A stretch of DNA of 12,227 nucleotides from Bacteroidales bacterium (GCA_025350385.1 JANXXZ010000572.1:1-12227), one strand, 5' to 3'; positions 1-9,400 are shown, counted from the first letter of the stretch. Notes: generated by a model from the sequence alone, not told the origin. Translations and numbers: made by a program.

Positions 1-2296
1 GACTACCAGCGGAACTGGTTACTTCAGTAATGCTGGGACTATCTACCCGATCTATACACCAAGTGCCAGCGATATCTTGAATGGCAGTGTCGTGCTGACT
101 CTTACAGCCACAGGAAATCCACCCTGCGGGAGCATAAGCGACAACATGATGCTCATTATCAGGCGGGCGCCGCTTGCGAATGCAGGCAGCGATGAAGTTA
201 CCTGCCAGGGAATTCCGTTCACAGTAAGCAGTGCCTCGGCTCAATATTATTCATCACTGGTTTGGTCGCATAATGGATCCGGAACATTAACCAATTCCGG
301 TACCCTGACACCGACTTATACTCCGTCGGCAGGAGAAACAGGGATTGTTACGCTTACCCTAACGGTAAACGCTACACTGGTCTGCGGAAGCGTAAGCGAT
401 GCAATGGATCTCACCATACATCCTGTTCCTTCCGCCAATGCCGGTGCGGATGCGTCAAGCTGCGCAGCAAGCCCCTATCTAATTTACGGTTCGAGTGTGA
501 ATGGCAATTCAGGCCTGCTGTGGACAACATCAGGAACGGGAAGCTTCGATAATCCTTTAATCCTGCACCCGACCTATACTCCAAGCCAGGTGGATGTGGT
601 GAATGGAAGTGTAATCCTGACACTCAAAGCGAATGGAATTTCTCCATGCACTTCGCATGAAGACAGCATGACCTTGTATCTTTACATAACTCCTTTGGCA
701 AATGCGGGCCCTGATGCGGTTACCTGTAGTACTACTTCCTTCACAATAAACGGAGCGTCAGCAAATGGAAGCGTCGCCGTTTCCTGGTCATATAACGGGC
801 AAGGTTCCCTCACAGGCGCCAATACCCTCAGCCCGACTTATACCCCGGTAGCCGGCGAATCAGGGGTGGTTATTCTGACCCTCACAGCCACAGGATTAGC
901 GCCTTGTGGCGACGCAACTGACCAGATGAGCCTTATTGTAAATCCATCAGTTATTGCAAATGCGGGAAGCGACCTGGCTACCTGTTCAACCTCCCCGGTT
1001 CAGATTTCCGGGGCCTCGGTACAGAATTTCAGTTCTCTTTCCTGGACTACAAGCGGATCCGGTTCATTCAGTGATCCTTCTGCAATAATTCCTGTATATA
1101 CGCCAAGTTCAGCTGATGAAGCAACCGGAATTGTGGTTCTGACCTTACATGTAAACGGAACTGTTCCATGCGCTGACTTTACTGACCAGGCGACGCTTTC
1201 AATTATCAGGAAACCTATAGCCGATGCCGGCGCCGATGCTTCTGTTTGTGAAGGAATGAGCTATATGCTTGCCGGAACCTCTGCCTCGTATTACAGCACC
1301 TTACTCTGGACTGTATCACCCTCAGGTAGTGGTACATTAACGGGATCTTCATCACTCACTCCTTCATTTACACCTTCCGGCGGTTTTACAGGCAATGTTA
1401 CTCTTACCCTGAGCGTAACCGGAAATTCAGTTTGTGGTAATCTGACGGCAACGGATCAGATGACCCTTAGGGTAAATACATCATTGAACGTAGATGCCGG
1501 GTTGGATCAAACCATTCCAGGAACTTCATCAGCATCATTGCTTGGAAGCGCAAGCGGCGGATCAGGATTCTATGTATGGAGTTGGGAACCAGGCGCATTG
1601 CTTGTCAATCCATTCATAAACAACCCTGTAACTGTGCCGCTTACCAGCGATGTTACTTTCCTGCTGAATGTACTGGATATAAATTCCGGATGCTCGGGGA
1701 GCGACAGCGTTACCATCTTTATGGGACCAGTTTTAGTGCCGCCCCAGGCAGTTGATGACTACGATACCACGCTGGTGAATGTGCCGGTTCCCGTAATAAT
1801 TCTTGGAAATGATATCTATACGGGGACCGTATCGGTTTCAATCTGCGACCTTCCCAAACATGGGGTAATCGACATCAACCTGAATAATATCATAACCTAC
1901 ACTCCTGCACCCGGGTATGACGGGGATGATACCTTCTGTTATGTGATTTGTGAAAATGTCCAGCCGGTTCAATGTGATACGGCTATTGTTTACATCCACA
2001 TCAAACCGCCGAGAATCGATGACCTGGTAATCTATAACACGATTACTCCCAACAAGGATGGAAAGAATGATACCTGGACGATCGGTGGTATCGAGGATTA
2101 TCCTGAGAACACTGTCCTCATTTTCAACAGGTGGGGTGATAAGATCCGGGAGTTTACAGGTTACAATAACAACGATCGCGCCTGGGATGGCACGAACGAC
2201 GAAGGTAAACCGGTGCCCGATGGAACCTACTTCTATATACTTGAAGTGAAAAATGTAGGATCACGCACCGGCTGGATCTTCATACGAGGCAACTAA
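1..2296 (+). CDS. SprB-like repetitive surface adhesin with T9SS type B C-terminal domain (5'-truncated)
   Basis: This is the C-terminal 764 residues of a large secreted surface protein. The frame is open from base 2, so the true start lies upstream; the TTG at 77 is only an internal leucine. In order it shows part of one PKD-like domain, five complete PKD/Ig-like repeats of 86-90 residues that open with A-N/D-A-G-x-D, and a diverged sixth repeat (from 1490). A cadherin/Big_9-like domain follows (from 1748, AVDDYDT...GNDI, YTPAPGYDGDDTF), and then a gliding-motility-associated C-terminal domain (about 2021-2293: TPNKDGKNDTW, IFNRWGDKI, VPDGTYFYILE). Known biology of that terminal family: it is a T9SS type B sorting signal, and proteins such as SprB are exported across the outer membrane and held on the surface. 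The PorP/SprF gene just downstream fits this. The ligand is unknown; adhesion is inferred from architecture. Module identity is near certain, the exact role is not. Confidence 0.93.
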   Translation, partial: TTSGTGYFSNAGTIYPIYTPSASDILNGSVVLTLTATGNPPCGSISDNMMLIIRRAPLANAGSDEVTCQGIPFTVSSASAQYYSSLVWSHNGSGTLTNSGTLTPTYTPSAGETGIVTLTLTVNATLVCGSVSDAMDLTIHPVPSANAGADASSCAASPYLIYGSSVNGNSGLLWTTSGTGSFDNPLILHPTYTPSQVDVVNGSVILTLKANGISPCTSHEDSMTLYLYITPLANAGPDAVTCSTTSFTINGASANGSVAVSWSYNGQGSLTGANTLSPTYTPVAGESGVVILTLTATGLAPCGDATDQMSLIVNPSVIANAGSDLATCSTSPVQISGASVQNFSSLSWTTSGSGSFSDPSAIIPVYTPSSADEATGIVVLTLHVNGTVPCADFTDQATLSIIRKPIADAGADASVCEGMSYMLAGTSASYYSTLLWTVSPSGSGTLTGSSSLTPSFTPSGGFTGNVTLTLSVTGNSVCGNLTATDQMTLRVNTSLNVDAGLDQTIPGTSSASLLGSASGGSGFYVWSWEPGALLVNPFINNPVTVPLTSDVTFLLNVLDINSGCSGSDSVTIFMGPVLVPPQAVDDYDTTLVNVPVPVIILGNDIYTGTVSVSICDLPKHGVIDINLNNIITYTPAPGYDGDDTFCYVICENVQPVQCDTAIVYIHIKPPRIDDLVIYNTITPNKDGKNDTWTIGGIEDYPENTVLIFNRWGDKIREFTGYNNNDRAWDGTNDEGKPVPDGTYFYILEVKNVGSRTGWIFIRGN
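2..1747 (+). repeat. Tandem PKD-like protein repeats, alternating 86/88-residue types
   Basis: In-frame repeat units begin at 176, 434, 698, 956, 1220 and 1490, giving lengths of 258, 264, 258, 264 and 270 bp. A seventh, partial unit occupies 2-175. Units at 176, 698 and 1220 share a GxGTLT/GSLT...TPTYTP/TPSFTP pattern with a short S/V-A-G-E-T/S-G or S-G-G-F-T-G loop. Units at 434 and 956, and the partial one, share TTSGTG/TTSGSG...SF/YF and a two-residue-longer loop (S-Q-V-D-V-V-N-G, S-S-A-D-E-A-T-G, S-A-S-D-I-L-N-G). The alternation points to duplication of a two-domain block of 522 bp. The unit at 1490 is the most diverged and lacks the first cysteine seen in the others. Confidence 0.88.
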
Positions 2297-2420
2297 ATAG
2301 TTCTCTTTCCCTGGGATGCGTTTTTCATAGGATAGCATCTCTGGAAAAGAATCTATTCGGTTTGCATCCGGTCAAAAATTCAACATCCACTATCCACCTC
2401 TGAAAGCAGAACTATTACTC

Positions 2421-3356
2421 ATGACGACAATACCAAATCATATGAAAAACTCCCTGACTGCCTTTCTCTTGTTTTTGGCATCTCTTTCCTTTGCCCAGCA
2501 GGACCCCCTGTTTAGCCAGTACATGTTCAACAAACTCGCAATAAACCCGGGATATGCCGGGAGCCGCGATGTGCTGACAGTAGATGCTCTCTACCGTTAC
2601 CAGTGGGTGAATATTGATGGCTCCCCCCGGACATTCAGCGCGTCGGTTCATTCCCCGCTCCGGAACCAACACATAGGGCTGGGATTGAACGTATATAGTG
2701 ATGTAATTGGACCCTCAGTAATGCAGGGAGGACTTGCAACTTTTACCTATCGCATACTTTTCCCCGATGCAAAACTCTCATTCGGTTTACAGGCAGGTGT
2801 TAAATACAGTGATATCAATTGGGCAATGGTCAAACCATTCGACATGGAAGATCCGTCACTGGTTCATCAATTAAAAAACAAAGCAGTACCTGATGCCAAC
2901 TTTGGGATCTATTATTATTCAAAAAAATACTTCGTCGGACTTTCATCCAAGCAACTGCTTCAAAACCAAATGAGCATTGTAAGCGTTAACGGAAAAGATG
3001 AATTTACGAAACTGCTGCGTCATTTCTATGGTATGGCCGGTGCCGCATTCCCTCTTTCCGACCAGGTGGTGTTCAGGCCATCTGTACTCGTTAAATTTGT
3101 ACAGAATGCTCCGCCCCAATTGGACTTGAATGCCAGTTTTCTTTTTGCCGGGGCATTCTGGCTAGGAGCTTCGTACCGTTCCGAAAAAGCCCTGTCGCTC
3201 ATGACCGAGTTCAATATTACGCAAAGTCTCCGTATCGGATATTCATACGACATATGGTTCAATGAGCTCGGGGCTTACAATAAAGGATCGCATGAAATCC
3301 GTCTTGGATTTGACTTCGATATTTTCGCCCGAATGCTGACACCAAGGTATTTTTAA
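2421..3356 (+). CDS. PorP/SprF family type IX secretion outer-membrane protein
   Basis: A 311-residue protein with an N-terminal signal peptide ending at SLSFA, followed by the family hallmark QQDPLFSQYMFNKLAINPGYAG. Repeated amphipathic beta-strands with glycine/aromatic patterns (GLGLNVYSDVIGP, SFGLQAGVKYSDINW, LRIGYSYD, HEIRLGFDFD) indicate an outer-membrane beta-barrel. Length is normal for PorP/SprF. Known biology: SprF-like members are required for secretion or surface attachment of a type B CTD cargo encoded next door; PorP itself associates with the T9SS gliding/secretion complex. Here it lies 124 bp after the type B adhesin, so it is probably that adhesin's dedicated partner. An in-frame ATG at 2442 would give a shorter, more typical signal peptide (MKNSLTAFLLF). 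Neither ATG has a clear Shine-Dalgarno site, so the start is uncertain by seven residues. Confidence 0.92.
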   Translation: MTTIPNHMKNSLTAFLLFLASLSFAQQDPLFSQYMFNKLAINPGYAGSRDVLTVDALYRYQWVNIDGSPRTFSASVHSPLRNQHIGLGLNVYSDVIGPSVMQGGLATFTYRILFPDAKLSFGLQAGVKYSDINWAMVKPFDMEDPSLVHQLKNKAVPDANFGIYYYSKKYFVGLSSKQLLQNQMSIVSVNGKDEFTKLLRHFYGMAGAAFPLSDQVVFRPSVLVKFVQNAPPQLDLNASFLFAGAFWLGASYRSEKALSLMTEFNITQSLRIGYSYDIWFNELGAYNKGSHEIRLGFDFDIFARMLTPRYF

Positions 3357-3415
3357 GGAAATAAAATGTTGCTCTTAAATCAAATTTTGAATTTACGGCC
3401 TCTTACACTTTGCTT

Positions 3416-5473
3416 ATGAATAAGATAATTCTTCTCCTCATTTCTATCCTCCTGGTTTCAACCCCTTGCATGGCCCAAACCACCAAGCGGGCGCAGAAAA
3501 AAATGAACCAGTTCAATTATTTCCGTGCTACCATTATACTGAATAAGGCGGTATTAAAGCCAAAACAGCATGATGAGGCTGTTCCGATGCTTGCCGAATG
3601 CTACCGTTTGCAGCATGACCCTGAAAATTCAAAAGTCTGGTATGGTCAGGCTATTGGCTTACCTTCAGCTAAACCTGTCTGGGTATATTATTATGCCCAG
3701 GCGCTCCGTACCACCGGGAATTATGCGCAGGCCAGGGAAATGTTCGCAAAGTATAATCAGCTCGAGCCGGGCGACCATCGTGGAGCCGCTTACGCTGCCT
3801 GTTGCGACAGCGTCATGGATCCCTGGAAAAATCATTTACCGGGATTTGAAGTGAAGAATGTAAGTGCCATCAATTCCCCTCAATCTGATTTCGGACCGGC
3901 TTTTTATAAAGGTTCCCTTGTTTTTGCTTCCGATCGAACTTCAGTCCTCGATGAAAATCTTTATGGCTGGACCGAAAGAGGATATCTCGACCTGCTTTCT
4001 GCTGATCCTGTATCCCAGGGCGAATTCTGGGGCAATATGAAAAGTCCTTCTTCTTTTAAAGGAGTTTTAAACCAGGCTTTTCATGACGGGCCCGCCACCT
4101 TTTCGGGCGATACACTCGTTTATTTCACCCGAACATACCACGACAAGGCCAAGCGTAAAAATAATTTCAGAACCAACCTGCTTAAAATATTTTATTCCAC
4201 CTGCAAAAACGGAAAATGGGGAACCCCAGCACCATTTTACCTGAACAGTCCGGATTATTCTGTCGGACACCCAGCTCTGTCAGTGGACGGTAAAACGCTC
4301 TATTTTGCTTCCGATATGCCCGGTGGACATGGCGGGACTGATCTGTGGATGTGCAAGCGTAACGGCAATTCGTGGGGAAAACCCGAAAACCTGGATGCCT
4401 CCGTTAATACCCCCGGAGATGAAATGTTTCCATCCATTCAACTGGACGGATCATTGCTGTTTGCATCTGATGGTTTACCCGGTTATGGAAGCCTTGATAT
4501 TTTTTATACAAAACTGGTAAACAGTATTTGGTCTTCCCCTGTAAACCTTGGCCCGCCAATCAACTCATCCTATGATGATTTTGCCATGAACTATGCTCCC
4601 GGGACTAAAAACGGTTTCTTTTCTTCCAGTCGGCCGGGAGGTATAGGAAACGATGACATATATGCCTTTCGCCAAATCGATATTCCGGCTTCGGTAAATG
4701 CACCAGAAACAGTAAAAACAGGTATACCGGAACCGGCCTATATAAGCGGGATTGTAAAGGATAAGAACTCGATGCAAGCTATTCCCGGGGCAACCATATT
4801 CCTTTTTGATCCGAATACCGGCAAGGTCAGAATACTCAAAACAGATAAGGACGGCAGATACAGAGCCAGGGTAAGCAGGCCGTCAGAGATGACGGCAAAG
4901 GCAATGATGCCTAAATATATCGCTGACTGCTCTCCTTTTTTATTGGCCGAGATTAAACCGGGCACAACAACCGAAGCTCCGCGCGACCTGCTGCTCGACA
5001 AGCTTGAAATGAACAAGGCATTCAGGATTGAGAATATCTATTACGATTTCGACAAGTACAATATCAGGGCCGATGCCCAGCCCGAACTTGATAAAATAGT
5101 CCGGATAATGAATGAAAACCCTATTGCAATTGAACTTGGATCGCATACTGACTGCAGGGGATCCTTCGCTTATAATGACAACCTGTCGCAAAACCGCGCC
5201 GAATCGGCTGTAAGGTATATTGTGTTCAAGGGTATAAATTCGTCACGTATTACAGCCAAAGGCTATGGTAAGCATCAGCTCACTAACAAATGTGCTGATG
5301 GCGTTCCATGTACTTCTGAAGAACACCAGGCTAACCGCCGGACTGAATTTAAAGTGATCGGTTATAATGGCAACATAGGTAGCGTTGAACAGTTCAACCC
5401 CGACAATTTTAAGGATGGGGAAGAAATCGAGGCCTATGATTTGCCGGCAGGATTTTATAATCCATGCAAATAA
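3416..5473 (+). CDS. PorE-like TPR / PD40 propeller / regulatory-like / OmpA-domain envelope protein
   Basis: A 685-residue periplasmic protein whose domain order matches PorE of the T9SS. After a signal peptide (residues 1-20, ending CMA) come TPR-like helices (about 25-130) and five PD40/WD40-like blades (cores near 160-173, 225-239, 285-300, 338-352 and 389-416). A carboxypeptidase-regulatory-like beta-sandwich (about 441-528, ISGIVKDK...IPGAT) precedes the OmpA C-terminal domain (about 538-650). The OmpA domain has YYDFDKYNIR, SHTDCRG (D579) and SQNRAES (R594), the Asp/Arg pair spaced as in peptidoglycan-binding OmpA domains, plus a C626/C632 loop typical of Bacteroidota. Known role of PorE: anchoring the PorK/N/P assembly to peptidoglycan. 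It lies 59 bp after the PorP/SprF gene, so one operon is likely. A TTG two codons upstream (3410) is a less likely start. The 35-residue tail after the OmpA domain ends in Cys-Lys and is unexplained. Orthology to PorE rather than to a paralogue is not established. Confidence 0.92.
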   Translation: MNKIILLLISILLVSTPCMAQTTKRAQKKMNQFNYFRATIILNKAVLKPKQHDEAVPMLAECYRLQHDPENSKVWYGQAIGLPSAKPVWVYYYAQALRTTGNYAQAREMFAKYNQLEPGDHRGAAYAACCDSVMDPWKNHLPGFEVKNVSAINSPQSDFGPAFYKGSLVFASDRTSVLDENLYGWTERGYLDLLSADPVSQGEFWGNMKSPSSFKGVLNQAFHDGPATFSGDTLVYFTRTYHDKAKRKNNFRTNLLKIFYSTCKNGKWGTPAPFYLNSPDYSVGHPALSVDGKTLYFASDMPGGHGGTDLWMCKRNGNSWGKPENLDASVNTPGDEMFPSIQLDGSLLFASDGLPGYGSLDIFYTKLVNSIWSSPVNLGPPINSSYDDFAMNYAPGTKNGFFSSSRPGGIGNDDIYAFRQIDIPASVNAPETVKTGIPEPAYISGIVKDKNSMQAIPGATIFLFDPNTGKVRILKTDKDGRYRARVSRPSEMTAKAMMPKYIADCSPFLLAEIKPGTTTEAPRDLLLDKLEMNKAFRIENIYYDFDKYNIRADAQPELDKIVRIMNENPIAIELGSHTDCRGSFAYNDNLSQNRAESAVRYIVFKGINSSRITAKGYGKHQLTNKCADGVPCTSEEHQANRRTEFKVIGYNGNIGSVEQFNPDNFKDGEEIEAYDLPAGFYNPCK

Positions 5474-5530
5474 TTATTGTATATAATAAGCAAGGTAGCT
5501 GTCACAAAAGTCCTTATTGCACCTCCTATG

Positions 5531-5593
5531 TTTGTGGCACTTTGTGGTAAAGCAGATTTATGAACCTTATAAGGATAACAAAGTACGCACAAA
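5531..5593. repeat. Imperfect inverted repeat in convergent intergenic gap
   Basis: TTTGT and ACTTTGT (5531-5535, 5539-5545) are complementary to ACAAAGT and ACAAA (5578-5584, 5589-5593), leaving a 3/4-base internal loop. The apical loop contains the perfect palindrome CCTTATAAGG (5565-5574). A competing imperfect pair lies at 5559-5570 and 5608-5621. The 188-bp gap separates two convergent genes, so it could serve as a transcription boundary. There is no good U-tract, and a decayed intergenic repeat element is equally possible. Confidence 0.4.
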
Positions 5594-5662
5594 GCAGCAC
5601 TAAGAGGTAAGGGTTCATGAATTATTTATTGGCAGGTCACGATTAATCTCAATATTCTGAAC

Positions 5663-6298
5663 TCAAATAAACGGATTATTAATCATCTCATATCCAATAG
5701 AAGTCTTTGGGCCATGTCCCGGGTAAACCGTGTAATCACCGGGCAACGCGAATAATTTATCCTGGATACTTTTCTTTATCAGGTCATAGTCGCCGGTCGG
5801 CAAGTCGGTACGACCAATACTTCCGTAAAAAAGAACATCCCCGGTAATTACGAATTTCTGGCTGTCGCACACCAGGCAGATACTTCCATCGGCATGACCG
5901 GGAGTATACAATACCCGGAGTTTAACATCGCCCGCAACCAGAATATCATCTTCGCTGGTAAAGGTGACAGGTTTGATAATATCAGGGATATCAAGCCCAA
6001 AAACAGAGCCGAATTCACGGGCTGTCTCCCAGAACATCTTCCCGGAGTTGTGAACTACCGGCTTCACCCCGTAAGTGTTGCACACAAAGGTATTGCCTAA
6101 TATATGGTCAACATGGAAATGGGTGTTCACCATAATGACAGGAGTCAGCTTCTGATCATGAATGTATCCTGAGAGTTCTTTTTCTTCAGCCGGCGAGTTG
6201 CACCCGGGATCAATAATGATACATTCGCGGCTTTTACCGGAAACTACATACGTGTTAACTCCGAATGCGTTAAAAATGAACCGTTCAATAGCAATCAT
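5663..6298 (-). CDS. Metallo-beta-lactamase-fold hydrolase, glyoxalase II-like
   Basis: A 211-residue cytoplasmic protein with the full binuclear metal-site set of the superfamily: THFHVDH (H60, H62, D64, H65), H135 in TPGHADGS, D154 in TGDVLF and H195 in YPGHGP. The short length, the N-terminal NTYVV and IIIDPG strands, and the compact C-terminus resemble the YcbL-type or glyoxalase II-like subgroup. Those enzymes hydrolyse thioesters such as S-lactoylglutathione or related small thiol esters. The substrate cannot be read from the sequence; the longer C-terminal glutathione-binding region of classical glyoxalase II is absent. The gene runs opposite to both neighbours and appears to be a single-gene unit. 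The start at 6298 follows an A-rich leader (AAAAGAAAT) in place of a Shine-Dalgarno sequence, as is common in Bacteroidota. A candidate promoter lies 39 bases upstream of the ATG. Confidence 0.92.
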   Translation of the reverse strand: MIAIERFIFNAFGVNTYVVSGKSRECIIIDPGCNSPAEEKELSGYIHDQKLTPVIMVNTHFHVDHILGNTFVCNTYGVKPVVHNSGKMFWETAREFGSVFGLDIPDIIKPVTFTSEDDILVAGDVKLRVLYTPGHADGSICLVCDSQKFVITGDVLFYGSIGRTDLPTGDYDLIKKSIQDKLFALPGDYTVYPGHGPKTSIGYEMINNPFI

Positions 6299-6336
6299 AT
6301 TTCTTTTGTATTCAGTTTTTAGCGGTGTAAAGTTAT

Positions 6337-6344
6337 CAAATATA
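6337..6344 (-). promoter_or_regulatory. Candidate Bacteroidota -7 element for the hydrolase gene
   Basis: On the minus strand this reads TATATTTG, a perfect match to the Bacteroidota -7 consensus TAnnTTTG. A TTTA stands about 18 bases upstream as a weak -33. The expected transcript would start near 6330 and leave a leader of roughly 32 bases before the ATG. This is a motif match only. Confidence 0.42.
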
Positions 6345-6420
6345 CCCTCTTGCCTATAATATTAAACAATCCAGTTTGAATTATTGTTAATTTAGCTAGC
6401 GGAAAAGGGCGGTAAGATCC

Positions 6421-9400
6421 ATGCGGCGTATAATACACAAATTCAGCTATTTACTCATTTCATCACTGTTATTCTCAGTGCTGATTGTTATTTATGTCCC
6501 GGTAAAGGCACAATTCTATAATGGTTCGCAGCTCACTTTCGGGAAAAACAGGGTGCAATATTCTGATTTCCTGTGGACCTATTTCCGCTTCAACAATTTT
6601 GACGTGTATTATTACCTGAACGGGAAGGAACTGGCCCTTCATACAGCTGAATATGCGAGGCAATACATCCCAGACATCGAGAAAAAACTGGAATCATCCA
6701 TTGAAAACAAGGTTCAGTTTATTGTGTACAACAGTTATTCTGACCTCAGGCAAAGCAACATAGGCTTGCTCGATCACACCCAGTACAATACCGGTGGAGT
6801 AACGCATATCATCGGGCATAAAATTTTTCTGTATTTCGATGGCGATATGAACAATTTTGACCGGCAGATCCGTGCCGGGCTGGCAAAGTTGCTCATCAAC
6901 GGTATAATTTACGGGGAATCCATTGGTGCCCAGGTCAAGAACAATACCCTGATCAACATGCCAGCATGGTTCAGTGAAGGATTGGTTTCCTACTACAGCC
7001 GGAACTGGGATACCGAACTGGACAATATTGTAAAAGACGGTATCCAGACAGGTCGGTACCAGAAATTCAACCACTTGCTCGGTGGCGAAGCAGTATACGC
7101 AGGACATTCAATCTGGAGGTTTGTGGCTGAAAAATACGGCGAAGAAAATATAGCCAATATTATTTACATGACCCGGGTGAACCGGAGTGTTGAAAGCGGT
7201 TTTCTTTATGTGCTAGGCATCTCCTTTAAAAACCTGATCAAGGAATGGGAAACCTGGTACAAAAATATTTACGATAACCTGGATAAACAGGCTTTCACTG
7301 ATTATGGAACAAGACTACCTGTAAAACTTAAATCTGACCGTGTTTATGACAGGGTGAAAATAGGTCCCGACGGCGAAAACATGGTTTATGCCTCCAATGA
7401 CTATGGCTTATATAAGGTTTACAAATACAATTATACCACCGGTAAAAAGAAACAGATTTTCCGGAAGGGATACAGGCTCGACGAAAAAGTGGATTATTCT
7501 TATCCCCTCCTTGCATGGCATCCTTCAGGGCAACTTCTTGCTATGATCCTGGAATCCAAAGGCCTTATCTTTCTTTATTTTTACGACCTTCAAACCGGTA
7601 AATGGACACATCAGAATATTTTTGGTTTTCAGAAGATACTTGACTTTTCCTATTCACCCGATGGCCGCTCCTTTGTTTTTTCAGCCATCCAAAAGGGGCA
7701 GTCCGACATCTATCTGTACAACATTGCTGCAAACTCTTACGAAGCAATCACCCACGACATTTACAACGATCTCAACCCCCGTTTCCTGCAAAAATCAAGT
7801 AAGATCATTTTCAGTTCCAACCGACCCGACGATACTTTGCGGATAGTCAGAAACGAAATGGTTACGAATGACGGCCTTGCCAACAATGATCTTTTTGTTT
7901 ATGACATTGCATCAAAAAGCAAAATTCTGTTGCGGGTATCGCGCACGCCGCTTGCCAATGAAGTGCAACCTATGTCGTATGCACCCGGGTATTTTACATA
8001 CCTGAGCGATGCTAACGGGGTTTACAACCGGTATATAGCTCGTTTCGACTCTGCGATAGCCTATGTCGACACTACCGTGCATTACAGGTATTATACACAG
8101 TCCTTCCCGGTTACCAATCATTCACGAAGTATCTTATCGCAGGATGTCAGTTTTGTGAGTGGCAAAACGGCTGAAGTAGTTTATGAGAAAAACCGGTACC
8201 ACATTTATACAGGTGTTGTTCCCACAGGCAAAATAGAGCCTGTCGGTGTCAGTTCAACATCCTACATGCAGGCACAGGAGATTAAGGCAAAAAAAGAAGC
8301 AGAGGAAAAACTAAAAGCCAGCAGGGAAACCCTTACAAAAACGAAACGAAAACGGTTTGTGAATGTGTATGAAGAAGACGTGGTCCATCCCACTTCTGAT
8401 TCAACTAAAGTGGATATCAACAACTACCAGCTCACCGGTAAAGTGAATCAGAAGCTTCCGGGAGAGGGAGTATTAAAGGAAGACAAGTTCGGGCGGATGG
8501 TACCTGCCAATGAAGCCGTTAAACCTCCCAAACCGAGAAATTATTACGTTTCCTACTCCATTAATAAACTGGTAAGCCAGATCGATTTTTCATACCTCAA
8601 CATGAGTTACCAGCCGTTTATCGGTTACGCCGGCCCAATATTCCAGAATCCCCCTACCAATGCATTGTTTACCATCGGGACTACCGATCTGATGGAAGAT
8701 TACCGGATAATCGGAGGTGTTAGAGTGAATTCCGACCTCATCAACAACGAATACCTGCTCGGATTTGCCAACCTGAAACACCGTACCGACCGTGAAATGT
8801 TCTTTCACAGGACCTCCTTTGATGTAAGCTATTCAAATGCCTATGTACGGCACAGGATTCACGAGCTGCATTACATTTTACGGTATCCCTTCAGCGAGGT
8901 ACTGGCATTAAAAGGCACGGGAACAATGCAGTACGACAGGGCCATTGTGCTGGCTATGGACCAGGCAACAGCTAAAATGCACGATGTGAACAATACCTGG
9001 GCAATAGCAAAAGGTCAGCTTATATTTGACAATACCCGCGATCTTGGCCTCAATCTTTACCAGGGTATCCGTTCGATGGTATTCGGTGAGTATTACCAGC
9101 TGGTCAACAAGAAAGCAACAAACATGATCGTGGTCGGCCTTGATTTCAGGCACTATACCCGCATTCACCGGACATTTATCTGGGCAAACCGGTTTGCAAC
9201 CAGCACCTCGCTTGGCAAAAACAAGTTGCTCTACTATCTCGGGGGAGTGGACAACTGGCTGGTACCCGGGTTTGACAACAATAACCAGATTGACTACTCA
9301 CAAAATTATGCATTTCAAACCCTGGCCACTAATATGCGCGGGTTTAAACAGAATGTCCGAAGCGGAAACTCCTTTGCACTCATAAATTCCGAATTGCGCT

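Noticed and set aside
77..79. TTG as the start of the adhesin gene
   Set aside because: The frame is open and shows PKD-like repeat sequence from base 2, so this codon is internal.
2315..2339. GATGC...GCATC hairpin as a terminator after the adhesin
   Set aside because: Only a 5-bp stem with a 15-base loop and no U-tract after it; too weak, and the next genes look co-transcribed.
3386..3412. TTTG...TTACACTTTG as a promoter for the PorE-like gene
   Set aside because: The spacing between the two elements is too short (14 bases) and the second element abuts the start codon.
3416..3475. Lipoprotein signal in the PorE-like protein (STPC)
   Set aside because: Proline just before the cysteine does not fit a lipobox; ordinary cleavage after CMA is more likely, although PorE itself is a lipoprotein.
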